Shown here: positions 10,003-18,667 of the stretch, in pieces | Position numbering within the stretch: the stretch's first letter is position 1 | How the letters are laid out: each line of letters starts with the position of its first letter | NCBI RefSeq assembly: GCF_000745125.1 | Contig: NZ_JQNF01000005.1 | Coordinates: 1-64,000, forward strand | DNA from: Carnobacterium jeotgali MS3 | GTDB taxonomy: Bacteria > Bacillota > Bacilli > Lactobacillales > Carnobacteriaceae | DNA length: 64,000 nt | Direction: 5' to 3' | Notes under the pieces: generated by a model | Database searches by the model: none | Seen by the model: only the letters and a program-made list of their open reading frames with translations | What the model was told of the DNA's origin: nothing | Program-made: the position numbers and the translations under genes

Positions 10003-10554
10003 ATGTTAATGACAGTCCTTATAGTAGTTATTTTGGCCATAGGTGCTTATGGTGGAGCTAGAAGAGGTTTGATTCTTCAATTTGTTATGACTGTAGGTTA
10101 TTTTGTTTCTTACTTAATGGCAAGCAAGTATTATCAAGCATTAGGGTCACACTTAGAGTTGATTGTTCCCTATCCATCTGCGTCTGAAAGTAGCCAATTC
10201 GTTTATTATGATCAAGCGCTAGGTCTTAACTTAGATGGTGCTTTTTATAACGGTGTAGCATTTATCATCATTTTATTTGTTGGATGGTTAATCACCCGTT
10301 TCATTGGTGGGTTATTAAACGCTGTGACGTTCATTCCTGTTTTGAAGCAACTCAACACTGTAGGTGGAGCATTACTCAGTTTTATAGTAGCGTATGTTGC
10401 TATTTTTCTAGTGTTATTTTTATTGACTATGGTCCCAATCGATGCGATACAAGAGGCCTTTAGCAAAAGCTGGTTGGCACGTAAAATCGTAGAGGATACA
10501 CCGGTTATCTCAGCCCAATTATATAATTGGTGGATAGAGTCATCGTTAAAGTAA
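10003..10554 (+). CDS. cvpA: CvpA family membrane protein
   Basis: This is a CvpA-family integral membrane protein with four hydrophobic segments. The family is named for colicin V production in E. coli; its role in Firmicutes (YshB) is not well defined. GAYGGARRGLILQ after TM1 is characteristic. I place the start at ATG 10003 because AAGGTGA (9991-9997) sits 5 nt ahead of it; ATG 9988 would add five residues but is badly spaced from GAGG. It lies between zapA and mutS2. Confidence 0.85.
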   Translation: MLMTVLIVVILAIGAYGGARRGLILQFVMTVGYFVSYLMASKYYQALGSHLELIVPYPSASESSQFVYYDQALGLNLDGAFYNGVAFIIILFVGWLITRFIGGLLNAVTFIPVLKQLNTVGGALLSFIVAYVAIFLVLFLLTMVPIDAIQEAFSKSWLARKIVEDTPVISAQLYNWWIESSLK

Positions 10555-10705
10555 GAGGTTAGTTGAATAGTATGGAAAAATCGTTTCTCTTAAATTAGGG
10601 GGACGATTTCTTATTGTAAGTCAAAGAGGCTATTTTTATAAAATAAAGACTATAGAATGAAATTTTAGACAACTAAAAAGTAAAATGAAGTAAGAGGTGA
10701 ACTAC

Positions 10706-13072
10706 ATGAATAAAAAAATCTTTCAAACACTAGAATTTAATAAAATTATACAAGCTATCGCAAATTTGGCTGCTTCGGATTTAGGGAAAGAACAAGTTCT
10801 AATGTTAGCTCCTTCAATTAATAAAGAAGAAGTAGAAGTTTGGCAAGATGAAACAGAAGATGGAACAAAAATTTTGAAATTACGTGGACGTATGCCAATT
10901 CCAAAATTACAAAATGTTCGACCGCATCTAAAACGTTTAGATATCGGAGCTAGTTTAAATGGATTAGAAATTGCACAAATTGGCAAAATTTTACGTACGA
11001 CTTCTGAGATAAATCGTTTTTTTGAAAATTTAAAAGAATCTGGCATAGAAATGAATCGTCTATACGAATTGACAGAAAAATTTATTACAACGCCAGCTTT
11101 GAATCAACTAATCCGTGAAACGGTAGATGAAGACGGTCGTGTGATGAATGATGCAAGCCCGGCTCTAAAAGGAATTCGTACGGGTATTAAACGCGGAGAA
11201 ACGAATGTCCGTGAAAAACTAGATGGAATCGTTCGCGGAAAAAGTGCACAGTATTTAAGTGATACAATTATTACAATCCGTAATGACCGGTATGTTATAC
11301 CCGTGAAACAAGAATATCGTAGTCATTTTGGCGGGGTAGTCCATGATCAAAGTTCGACAGGTCAAACGTTATTTGTAGAGCCACAAAGTGTTGTAGAATT
11401 GAACAACCGTTTACGCCAACTTCAAATTGAAGAACGCCGTGAAATTGATCGCATCTTAGCTGAAATTTCGAATGAAATTGCTCCTTATAGCAAAGACATT
11501 TTAAATAATATGTATTTATTAGGGAAATTAGATTTTATTGGTGCAAAAGCTAGTTATGCTAAAAATATTGACGCTAATCGGCCAATGATTCATGATGAGA
11601 ATGAAGTGAAATTATTAAGTGCCCGTCACCCTTTATTAGATCCAGAAAGTGTTGTAGCAAATGATATTTTAATTGGTGGGGAAAATCAAGCGGTCATTAT
11701 TACCGGACCCAATACCGGTGGGAAAACAATCATCCTAAAAACTTTGGGATTATTGCAATTGATGGGACAATCAGGCTTGCAATTACCGGTTGCTCCAGAT
11801 AGTCAAATGGGCTTATTTACTGAAATATTTGCTGATATAGGTGATGAACAATCGATTGAACAAAGTTTAAGTACGTTTTCTTCGCACATGACAAATATTG
11901 TGTCTATTCTAGACCGAATAGACAATAAGAGTTTGATTATTTTTGATGAGCTAGGAGCAGGAACGGATCCACAAGAAGGTGCGGCTCTTGCTATAGCCAT
12001 TTTAGATAGAGTGGGTGCTGTGGGCAGTTACGTTATGGTAACGTCACATTATCCTGAATTAAAAGCATATGGCTACAACCGTCCACAGACAATCAATGCC
12101 AGCATGGAGTTCGATATAGATACATTAAGTCCAACGTATCGTTTATTGATTGGTGTTCCAGGTCGCAGTAATGCTTTTGAAATTTCTAAGCGATTAGGTT
12201 TGAGTGAAGAGGTCATTGATTCGGCTCGTCAATTGATTGATGGAGAAAGTCAGAATTTAAATGAAATGATATCAGATTTAGAGAATAGACGTAAAATGGC
12301 TGAAACAGAATACCTTGAAGTGCGCCATTATGTAGATGAAGCAGAACAATTGCATGCAGATCTACAAACTGCTGTACAGCAGTTTTATGCGGAACGTGAA
12401 GAACTGCTGAAAAAAGCTCGTGAGAAAGCAAATAGCTTGGTAGAAGAAACAGAAGAAACCGCCAATCAGATTATTAAAGACTTACGAAAGAAACAAATTT
12501 TAGGTCAATACGAAGGTGTAAAAGAACATGAATTGATTGATGCTAAAACGCAACTTTCTGGATTAAGACAAGAAGAGGCTTTGGAAAAAAATAAAGTATT
12601 GAAAAAAGCTAAAGCGAAGCAAGTGATGAAACCTGGTGATGATGTCATTGTTCAATCATTTGGGCAAAAAGGGATCTTAATGGAAAAAGTAGATAAAAAC
12701 CACTGGGTCGTTCAAATGGGTATGTTGAAGATGAAGCTTAAAGAGAGTGATTTAACCCTAACAGCCCCTGAGAAAGAACCAAGTCGCAAAATGATTGCTT
12801 CAGTGCGTTCTGAATCAAATAGTCACGTTTCTCCTCAATTAGATTTAAGAGGTGAACGGTATGAGAATGCTTTAGCGGAATTAGATCGTTATTTAGATGC
12901 AGCACTTTTAGCTAATTATCCGCAAGTTACTATTGTACATGGAAAAGGAACTGGAGCGATTAGACAAGGTGTGACAGAAGCTTTGAAAAAGCATCGTTCT
13001 ATAAAGAGTTTCCAATATGCTCCTCCAAATCAAGGTGGAAATGGTGCAACAATCGTTGAGTTTAAATCTTAA
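10706..13072 (+). CDS. mutS2: Endonuclease MutS2
   Basis: This 788-residue MutS paralogue is implicated in suppressing recombination or rescuing stalled ribosomes, depending on species, and not in mismatch repair. It lacks MutS domain I. The ATPase has Walker A GPNTGGKT (334-341), Walker B with DELGAGTDP, and then a long coiled coil. A C-terminal Smr nuclease domain occupies the last 75 residues (LDLRGERYENALAELDRYLD, HGKGTGAIRQGV). The start is ATG 10706, behind AAGAGGTG; the upstream GTG is part of that ribosome-binding site. Confidence 0.96.
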   Translation: MNKKIFQTLEFNKIIQAIANLAASDLGKEQVLMLAPSINKEEVEVWQDETEDGTKILKLRGRMPIPKLQNVRPHLKRLDIGASLNGLEIAQIGKILRTTSEINRFFENLKESGIEMNRLYELTEKFITTPALNQLIRETVDEDGRVMNDASPALKGIRTGIKRGETNVREKLDGIVRGKSAQYLSDTIITIRNDRYVIPVKQEYRSHFGGVVHDQSSTGQTLFVEPQSVVELNNRLRQLQIEERREIDRILAEISNEIAPYSKDILNNMYLLGKLDFIGAKASYAKNIDANRPMIHDENEVKLLSARHPLLDPESVVANDILIGGENQAVIITGPNTGGKTIILKTLGLLQLMGQSGLQLPVAPDSQMGLFTEIFADIGDEQSIEQSLSTFSSHMTNIVSILDRIDNKSLIIFDELGAGTDPQEGAALAIAILDRVGAVGSYVMVTSHYPELKAYGYNRPQTINASMEFDIDTLSPTYRLLIGVPGRSNAFEISKRLGLSEEVIDSARQLIDGESQNLNEMISDLENRRKMAETEYLEVRHYVDEAEQLHADLQTAVQQFYAEREELLKKAREKANSLVEETEETANQIIKDLRKKQILGQYEGVKEHELIDAKTQLSGLRQEEALEKNKVLKKAKAKQVMKPGDDVIVQSFGQKGILMEKVDKNHWVVQMGMLKMKLKESDLTLTAPEKEPSRKMIASVRSESNSHVSPQLDLRGERYENALAELDRYLDAALLANYPQVTIVHGKGTGAIRQGVTEALKKHRSIKSFQYAPPNQGGNGATIVEFKS

Positions 13073-13170
13073 GCCTTTGGGTAGATTTTAAAAAGGATTT
13101 TTGATATAATAAATTAATCATACAACTTACTATTAATAAGTTGTAAAATTGTCATTTGGGAGGAATAGTA

Positions 13171-13482
13171 ATGGTACAAGCAGTAACTGATGCAAATTTT
13201 GAAACAGAAACTAAAGATGGTTTAACAATTACAGATTTTTGGGCAACTTGGTGCGGACCTTGTCGCATGCAATCACCTGTATTAGAAGAATTAGATGAAG
13301 AAATTGGCGATGAAGTAAAAATCGTGAAGATGGATGTTGATGCTAACCCTGAAGTACCAAGTTCATTTGGCATCATGAGTATTCCTACGTTATTAGTTAA
13401 AAAAGATGGCGAAGTTGTTGAAAAATTAATTGGTTACCACAATAAAGAACAAATCGAAGAAGTTATCGCAAAATATAAATAA
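13171..13482 (+). CDS. trxA: Thioredoxin
   Basis: This is a 103-residue cytoplasmic thioredoxin that reduces protein disulfides and is recycled by thioredoxin reductase. The redox motif WCGPC sits at 27-31 and the cis-proline region SIPTL follows. The start is ATG 13171, with GGGAGG seven bases upstream. It follows mutS2, as in Bacillus and Listeria, with a gap of about 100 bp. Confidence 0.97.
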   Translation: MVQAVTDANFETETKDGLTITDFWATWCGPCRMQSPVLEELDEEIGDEVKIVKMDVDANPEVPSSFGIMSIPTLLVKKDGEVVEKLIGYHNKEQIEEVIAKYK

Positions 13483-13494
13483 GTAAAAAATTAA

Positions 13495-13530
13495 AAAATA
13501 GGATTGGGACAATTGTTCCAATCCTATTTT
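13495..13530. terminator. Bidirectional terminator between trxA and rgg
   Basis: A 13-bp perfect stem (AAAATAGGATTGG and complement) has a 10-nt loop and T-rich flanks in both directions. It separates the converging trxA and rgg genes. Confidence 0.85.
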
Positions 13531-13531
13531 T

Positions 13532-14407
13532 TTAGGAATGATTTAAATAATAAAGGACTTCTTTGTCGAGTTCTTTTTTTAATGGAAAATCTTCAAGTGC
13601 TTCCAATAAGTTAAATCCTTTTTGAATCCATACTTCAGCTTCAGTTTTAGCTAGTTTAGTTAAAATAATGCCTTTTCGTACATATAAGACACCAAGTATA
13701 CGGTATCTTTCCTTTTCTTTACTTAATAGTATTAAAGAATCTGCTTTTTCAAGAGCTTGTTCGTAATTTTTATTTTCCATTAATAAGTAGATTAAATTCA
13801 TCGAATAAGCCATTTTTAAAGCGATAGCCTCATGAAAGTGGCTATAATGTTCTAATTCAACCAACGCACGCTTTGAAATAAAAAGTGAGGTATCAAAATC
13901 AAAGAAAAAAAGAATATTATTCAATAATCGTAATTCTGTTAGGTACCATTTATCTAGTTGAGAAATACGATGCCAAACTTTTTCAGCATAAGGTGCTGCT
14001 TGTGTTAAATCATTGGTTTTCGAAAGTGTGATAAGAGCATCACAAATATAATAGATATCTTGGATAATATTATCTTTGTGATCAGTTAAATAATTCTTTG
14101 TCGTTTCTCTAACATTTATCAAAATATTTATATCCGTATTTACAGCCATAGTTCTAAATTGATAGAGTATAGCATCTTTTCCTTTTAATTGATAGTCGTT
14201 ATGGATATAGTTAAACTCTTCATGAGTCATATCTAAATTATTTAAAATCTGAAAATATTTAGTGATAGTTGGAACAATATTGCCCATTTCAAACTTAGTA
14301 TAAGTCGAGCGTGCCATTGCTTCTTGTGCAACATATTGTTGAGTATAGCTTTTGTTTTCTCTTATTTTTTTAAAATCCACACCAAAATTTTGACGGATAT
14401 GTGACAT
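13532..14407 (-). CDS. rgg: Rgg/GadR/MutR-family regulator
   Basis: This is a 291-residue cytoplasmic regulator of the RRNPP class. The N-terminal HTH (about 8-65) contains IRENKSYTQQYVAQEAMARSTYTKFE, typical of Rgg proteins. The rest is helical and TPR-like, the part that binds a short peptide in this class. The start is ATG 14407 with GAAGAAGG upstream; an upstream in-frame TTG is less likely. It is divergent from a tiny hydrophobic peptide gene at 14507, the layout of streptococcal Rgg-SHP quorum-sensing pairs. Targets beyond that promoter are unknown. Confidence 0.88.
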   Translation of the reverse strand: MSHIRQNFGVDFKKIRENKSYTQQYVAQEAMARSTYTKFEMGNIVPTITKYFQILNNLDMTHEEFNYIHNDYQLKGKDAILYQFRTMAVNTDINILINVRETTKNYLTDHKDNIIQDIYYICDALITLSKTNDLTQAAPYAEKVWHRISQLDKWYLTELRLLNNILFFFDFDTSLFISKRALVELEHYSHFHEAIALKMAYSMNLIYLLMENKNYEQALEKADSLILLSKEKERYRILGVLYVRKGIILTKLAKTEAEVWIQKGFNLLEALEDFPLKKELDKEVLYYLNHS

Positions 14408-14438
14408 TAACAAACCTTCTTCCAATAAAAAAATGTGA

Positions 14439-14482
14439 TTATATGAACATTATATAAGATAGTATAAATCATTTGCTATAAT
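14439..14482 (+). promoter_or_regulatory. Putative Rgg operator and shp promoter
   Basis: TATAAT at 14477-14482 has no recognisable -35. Instead an inverted repeat TTATAT-N7-ATATAA spans 14439-14457, centred about 41 bp before the expected start near 14489. That is the place where an activator would replace a -35 contact. The site lies between the divergent rgg and peptide genes and could serve both. Confidence 0.5.
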
Positions 14483-14506
14483 TAAGTCAAAGATAGGAGG
14501 GATTAC

Positions 14507-14575
14507 ATGAAAAAGGTATTAAAAAAATTAATAGCATTTCTACCTGTAATCTGGTTTATTGGCGGTGGAGGCTAG
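14507..14575 (+). CDS. shp: Short hydrophobic peptide (SHP-like pheromone precursor)
   Basis: This is a 22-codon gene with an excellent ribosome-binding site (ATAGGAGGG, 7 nt before ATG). The peptide starts MKKVLKKL and ends VIWFIGGGG: a basic start, hydrophobic middle and glycine-rich end. Streptococcal SHP precursors share this design (MKK start, 20-25 residues, often ending in GG). They are exported, trimmed, re-imported by the oligopeptide permease and bound by Rgg. Divergence from an rgg gene supports the same role. The mature form is not deducible from the sequence. Confidence 0.72.
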   Translation: MKKVLKKLIAFLPVIWFIGGGG

Positions 14576-14628
14576 AGTTAGATTAAACTAGCAATCTTCA
14601 TTTTGACTTCTAGTCAGTTTAAGAAAAG

Positions 14629-14668
14629 AGTAAGAGTCAGCTGATACATAACTGTCTCTTACTTGTCA
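14629..14668 (+). terminator. Possible weak terminator after shp
   Basis: A stem with AGTAAGAG and CTCTTACT arms (one internal mismatch, extended by CAG/CTG) is followed by a T-rich but interrupted stretch. It could partly end the shp transcript or allow read-through into the next gene. Confidence 0.4.
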
Positions 14669-14714
14669 TTTTAAGAATAATTGTGTTTGCCACTTTGAGA
14701 GTAGGAGGGATTGT

Positions 14715-14981
14715 ATGGAAGCAAATGTAAGAAGAGTAAGAACTAGCTATGCTTATATTCTTGAAGGAAAAAATGTTTGCAATACTTTGCCCGTAGATGA
14801 AGATGACTTGATTGAAAATGCTGATGGAATTCTTGATTGCCCGCTCGATGGTGTGCTAAGAAAGCATAAATTATCTTTAAGTGACTTAAATACGATGAAA
14901 ACGACAAAGTTATTATTTGTAAAAGTAGAGGACAAAAGAACAATTGTCTTAAATACGATTCGCTTGAATGTAAACATATAA
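14715..14981 (+). CDS. Hypothetical protein, 88 aa
   Basis: I do not recognise this protein. It is 88 residues, soluble, and has no signal or membrane segment. The middle contains a run of acidic residues (VDEDDLIENADG). AGGAGGG precedes the ATG, so translation is likely. It is the first gene downstream of the peptide-pheromone gene in the same direction, with only a weak hairpin between them, so it may be part of the Rgg response. That link is inference. Confidence 0.6.
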   Translation: MEANVRRVRTSYAYILEGKNVCNTLPVDEDDLIENADGILDCPLDGVLRKHKLSLSDLNTMKTTKLLFVKVEDKRTIVLNTIRLNVNI

Positions 14982-15008
14982 ATACGGATAATTAAATAAG
15001 TAGGCTTT

Positions 15009-15039
15009 AAAGCGTTGATATAAAAATTGACGCTTTTTT
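15009..15039 (+). terminator. Terminator after the 88-aa gene
   Basis: A 7-bp stem (AAAGCGT with ACGCTTT) has a long A/T-rich loop and is followed by T residues. Confidence 0.55.
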
Positions 15040-15057
15040 ACTGTTTAATAAAATTTA

Positions 15058-15087
15058 TTGGTACACTTATATAAATTAAAGTATTAT
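15058..15087 (+). promoter_or_regulatory. Promoter of the alpha/beta hydrolase gene
   Basis: TTGGTA (15058-15063) and TATTAT (15082-15087) are 18 bp apart and about 35 bp before the hydrolase start. Confidence 0.45.
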
Positions 15088-15121
15088 AACTGCTGATAAA
15101 AACTAACGAGGGTGGGTTTAA

Positions 15122-15844
15122 ATGAGAGCAATGTATATTCGATCTGGGGATGAGTATCTCTACTGCAGAGTCAAAGGAGTTGGGGAACCGTTACTCTTAT
15201 TGCATGGAAATGGCGAAGATTACCAAATATTTGAACAACAAATAATTTACTTCAGCAAAAATTATCAAGTGATTGCATTGGATACAAGAGGACATGGACA
15301 CTCGGATCATGGAAAAAAATTGCTCGCGTTTCAAAGAATTGCCGAAGATATTTTAACGGTCTTACATTACTTCAATTTACCCAAAGTAAGTATTATGGGT
15401 TTCAGTGATGGTGGAAATATAGCATTGTACTTTGCCAGTCATTATCCAGACAAGGTAGCTAAACTTATTGTAATCGGTGCTAATTACAAAGTAGCCGGAT
15501 TAAAAAAAGAATCTTTAGCTGAAGTGAAAAGAGATTATTTTTTACTCGCTATTTTAGGATGTTTTTTTTTAAAAGCCGAAAAAAAGAAGCAAGTAATTGA
15601 CTTAATGTGGCATCAATTAGATTTGAAATCAACTGATTTGACAACTCTTAATACTCCAACATTAGTAGTAGCGGGTGAAAATGATGTTATTGAGGAAAGT
15701 CATACGAGAAAACTACATGAGTTAATTAGCAAGAGTAAGCTAGTTATTGTACCAGCAGCTAGTCACTTTTTGATGGTTGAAAAGTATAAAGAATTCAATC
15801 GTCTTGCTGAGGAATTCTTGAGTGGCGAAGATAAGTTTTATTGA
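15122..15844 (+). CDS. Alpha/beta-fold hydrolase
   Basis: This 240-residue cytoplasmic alpha/beta hydrolase has all three catalytic positions: the nucleophile serine in GFSDGG (about 98-103), the acid in AGENDVI and the histidine in AASHF. LLLHGNGEDYQIF carries the oxyanion-hole HGN region, and DTRGHGHSD is typical. The cap domain (about 125-180) is short and basic. The substrate cannot be told from sequence. It stands alone behind its own promoter. Confidence 0.85.
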   Translation: MRAMYIRSGDEYLYCRVKGVGEPLLLLHGNGEDYQIFEQQIIYFSKNYQVIALDTRGHGHSDHGKKLLAFQRIAEDILTVLHYFNLPKVSIMGFSDGGNIALYFASHYPDKVAKLIVIGANYKVAGLKKESLAEVKRDYFLLAILGCFFLKAEKKKQVIDLMWHQLDLKSTDLTTLNTPTLVVAGENDVIEESHTRKLHELISKSKLVIVPAASHFLMVEKYKEFNRLAEEFLSGEDKFY

Positions 15845-15978
15845 TTTCTTCATACACTTAGTCTAATGAGAACCAGATGTATAAAAATAATAGCGTGAAT
15901 TTCTTGAATAGTTTAGACAGTAATAGTTATAATAATACTGTGAAATTTTAAGTATATTTATTGTTTATTTGTTTTTTT

Positions 15979-16010
15979 ATTCAATCTAGTTTTGATAACT
16001 AGGTTGAATA
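15979..16010. repeat. Inverted repeat upstream of the hemolysin-III gene
   Basis: Arms TATTCAATCTAGTT and AACTAGGTTGAATA pair over 14 positions with one G-T wobble and a 4-nt loop. There is no T-run after it on either strand, so it is not an ordinary terminator. It lies in the 294-bp gap before the gene and may be a regulator site or a leader structure. Confidence 0.5.
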
Positions 16011-16138
16011 GTAATGGAAACTGTGTTATCCTATTGTTAAATAAAAAAACGTTTTATTATGATAAAAGAAAATAACTAACAACGATTTTTTGTAGCAAAA
16101 TAACTCATTTGCTACAGATTTTCAAGGAGGAAATAGTG

Positions 16139-16786
16139 ATGAAAGAAGAAGCAGTCTATACAAAGAAATATCTAGTGACCAACGAGGTTTTAAATGCTAT
16201 TACTCATGGTATAGGAGCAATTTTGAGTATTGTAGGAATGATTTTACTGATTATGAAAGCCGTAAATACCGGAACTACTTTAGAATTAGTTTCTTATTGT
16301 ATATATGGTTTTTCACAATTCTTACTCTACTTAAGTTCAACACTTTACCACAGCTTGATTTTTACGCGAGCAAGAAGAATTTTTAAAATTTTTGATCACT
16401 GTAGTATCTTTTTGTTGATTGCGGGTTCATACACACCAATTACTCTGATTACAATCGGTGGAACAACGGGCTGGACATTATTTGGAGTAGTTTGGGCAAT
16501 TGCAATTTTCGGAATTATTTATAAATGTCTCTGGATTGAAAAATTCAAAAAAATGTCAACATTGTTGTATATTGGTATGGGATGGATTAGTATGTTTGCA
16601 ATCAAACCAATGTATACTGGATTAGGTTTTGAAGGATTCGCTTTATTACTAGCCGGTGGACTATCGTTTACTATTGGAACTATTTTTTATAGTATGCGAA
16701 ATGTTAAGTACATGCATGTTTTATGGCACTTGTTTGTTTTAACAGGTACTGGATTTATCTATTTTTCAATTTTACTTTATGGATAA
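16139..16786 (+). CDS. Hemolysin III family (PAQR-type) membrane protein
   Basis: This is a 215-residue seven-helix membrane protein of the HlyIII/YqfA/PAQR family. NEVLNAITHGIGA before TM1, the SSTLYHS motif after TM2, FDHCSIFLLIAGSYTP and HVLWHLFVLTG hold the conserved Ser/His/Asp residues that probably bind metal. Despite the family name, a hemolytic role is doubtful; related proteins affect membrane lipid balance. The start is ATG 16139, preceded by AAGGAGG. A longer frame from an upstream start lacks support. Confidence 0.88.
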   Translation: MKEEAVYTKKYLVTNEVLNAITHGIGAILSIVGMILLIMKAVNTGTTLELVSYCIYGFSQFLLYLSSTLYHSLIFTRARRIFKIFDHCSIFLLIAGSYTPITLITIGGTTGWTLFGVVWAIAIFGIIYKCLWIEKFKKMSTLLYIGMGWISMFAIKPMYTGLGFEGFALLLAGGLSFTIGTIFYSMRNVKYMHVLWHLFVLTGTGFIYFSILLYG

Positions 16787-16787
16787 T

Positions 16788-16828
16788 AAAAAGGTTTGAA
16801 GAAAGCACTCGCTTTCCTCAGGCCTTTT
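16788..16828 (+). terminator. Terminator after the hemolysin-III gene
   Basis: A long imperfect stem with GAAAGC-ACTC-GCTTTC at its tip and AAAAGG/CCTTTT at its base, directly after the stop codon. Confidence 0.75.
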
Positions 16829-16946
16829 GTTGTTAAGGATTCACTTTAGTAGTAGCTGTTATAACGTGAGAGAGTATGTTTTTTGTTTTTTTGAAAAATA
16901 GTTGTATAATAAGACAATTGGATAAAATTATGGGAGGAGGAACGAA

Positions 16947-18203
16947 ATGAGTATTGGTTACGCTTGTTTAACAGTTGGCGTTCCAGAAACAAGTTTCAAG
17001 ACATGTCGGAAAGCAAATGCAACAGAAGAGAAACTAGAAGAATTGATTCGATTTAACTTACAGTCATTGGAAAATATTATTGATTACAATATAATAAATC
17101 AAATCAAGTTATTCCGTATTAGTTCAGATATCATTCCATTTGGTTCAAGTCCGGTTAACACATTAGTGTGGTGGGAATTGTTTGAGTCACAATTTGAACA
17201 AATGGGACGGAAAATTAAAGCTAGTGGTATGCGAGTGTCAATGCATCCTGGACAGTATACTGTGTTAAATTCACCAGATGAAGAGATTGTAGTAAGAGCC
17301 GTAGAAGATTTAGTTTATCATACACGCTTTTTAGATAGTCTTGGAATAGAATCTGAACATAAAATTGTGTTGCATATTGGTGGTGTTTACAAAGAAAAAG
17401 AACGTGCTATGCAACGTTTTATTGAAAGGTACCAAACATTATCAGATGCAATAAAAAAGAGGCTTGTAATCGAGAATGATGATCGTTCTTATAACGTTTC
17501 TGAAGTACTAGCAATCAGTCAAGCTACAGGTGCACCTGTAATCTATGATAATCTCCATAATGCTATCAATACAAGTGATATTACAAAAGATGATGCCTAT
17601 TGGATTGAGCTAACCCGCAAAACATGGAAGCCTGAAGATGGGAATCAAAAAATTCATTATTCCCAACAAAGTCCAATGAGTCGAGTAGGAGCACATACAA
17701 AAACAATCGCACTGGATCCGTTTATGGATTTTTATCATAACGTTTCAAGAGAAGATTTGGATATCATGTTAGAGGTTAAAGACAAAAACCTTTCTGCTGT
17801 GAAATGTATTATTGCAACGACACAACAGCCTCACATTAATTTAGTAGAGAAAGAATGGAGTCTCTATAAATATAGTGTTTTAGAAAGGTCACCAAAGTTG
17901 TATAACGCTATCCGTCAGTTGTTGAAAGACAAAAATAGTTTTCCAGTGTTAGATTTTTATCGTTTATTGGATCAAGCATTAATAATGGATGTGACAACAG
18001 GTATTGCTGTGAATGCAGCTACTCATGTGTATGGTTATTTTAAATATTCAGCTACGGAAAAAGAAAAAAATACTTTTTTAAAACAATTAGAAAAAGTAGA
18101 AAAAAACAATGGTTCATTAAAAACATTGAAGAAGATATTATTGAATTTAGCGTTAAACTATCATGAACCTTATTTACTTCAGTCGTATTATTTTGTATTG
18201 TGA
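16947..18203 (+). CDS. uvsE: UV damage endonuclease UvsE/UvdE
   Basis: This 418-residue TIM-barrel nuclease nicks DNA 5' of UV photoproducts. The family signatures are plain: IGYACLTVGV at the start, FRISSDIIPFGS, MHPGQYTVLNSP, LHIGGVYKEKERAMQRF, RLVIENDD and PVIYDNLHN, which carry the metal-ligand His, Glu and Asp residues. The C-terminal 120 residues are variable and lysine-rich. GGGAGGAGG precedes the ATG. It stands as a single gene. Confidence 0.93.
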   Translation: MSIGYACLTVGVPETSFKTCRKANATEEKLEELIRFNLQSLENIIDYNIINQIKLFRISSDIIPFGSSPVNTLVWWELFESQFEQMGRKIKASGMRVSMHPGQYTVLNSPDEEIVVRAVEDLVYHTRFLDSLGIESEHKIVLHIGGVYKEKERAMQRFIERYQTLSDAIKKRLVIENDDRSYNVSEVLAISQATGAPVIYDNLHNAINTSDITKDDAYWIELTRKTWKPEDGNQKIHYSQQSPMSRVGAHTKTIALDPFMDFYHNVSREDLDIMLEVKDKNLSAVKCIIATTQQPHINLVEKEWSLYKYSVLERSPKLYNAIRQLLKDKNSFPVLDFYRLLDQALIMDVTTGIAVNAATHVYGYFKYSATEKEKNTFLKQLEKVEKNNGSLKTLKKILLNLALNYHEPYLLQSYYFVL

Positions 18204-18312
18204 AGTGAAAAATATTTAGGAAATGATTGATGATGAGTAAAAAATGCAGTATACTACTTTATTGTATTAAGAAAAAGTTTTATCAGTTCACATAATGAAA
18301 GAGGAAAAAACT

Positions 18313-18474
18313 ATGAATATACAAAAAATTATCGCATTAATTATTTTGCTTTCAGGAATTATTTTACTAATTTATGGATTTGTAGAAGGCAATCAAGCTT
18401 CTTTAATTACTGGCATTGTTCTAATTGTTATTACGATTTTAGATTACAATAAATTGAAAAATAGAAAAAAATAG
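18313..18474 (+). CDS. Small two-helix membrane protein, 53 aa
   Basis: This is a short gene with GAGG upstream of ATG. The 53-residue product has two hydrophobic stretches (about 5-23 and 31-43) separated by GFVEGNQAS and ends in a basic tail (NKLKNRKK). I do not recognise a family; many Firmicutes encode such proteins. Codon use looks native. Its function is unknown. Confidence 0.6.
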   Translation: MNIQKIIALIILLSGIILLIYGFVEGNQASLITGIVLIVITILDYNKLKNRKK

Positions 18475-18569
18475 CTGTGATAGTAGGTTGATTAGTCGTT
18501 AGCTTAAATAGAAAAGCGTTAAAAAAAATAAATAGTGCTTTTAAGAACTAAGTGTGATACACTATTAGA

Positions 18570-18662
18570 TGTAGATGTACGTGGTGTTTCACTTTTTAGA
18601 GGTCAAACGATTGTTTTTTCTTGTGTTTAAATAAGGTATAGGTTCGAATCCTATCTTCTACA
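18570..18662 (+). ncRNA. tRNA-like RNA or tRNA remnant with terminator
   Basis: The ends TGTAGAT and TTCTACA pair over seven positions with one mismatch. The 3' part holds a perfect T-arm, ATAGG-TTCGAAT-CCTAT. The middle has no convincing D-arm or anticodon arm, so this is not a standard tRNA. A possible -10 (TACACT, 18558-18563, preceded by TGTGA) and a terminator right behind suggest a transcribed RNA of about 93 nt. It could be a decayed class II tRNA or an unrelated tRNA mimic. Confidence 0.35.
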
Positions 18663-18667
18663 TTCTC

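Noticed and set aside
18570-18662. A functional standard tRNA
   Set aside because: The T-arm and acceptor pairing are good, but no D-arm or anticodon arm can be drawn, so I report only a tRNA-like RNA.
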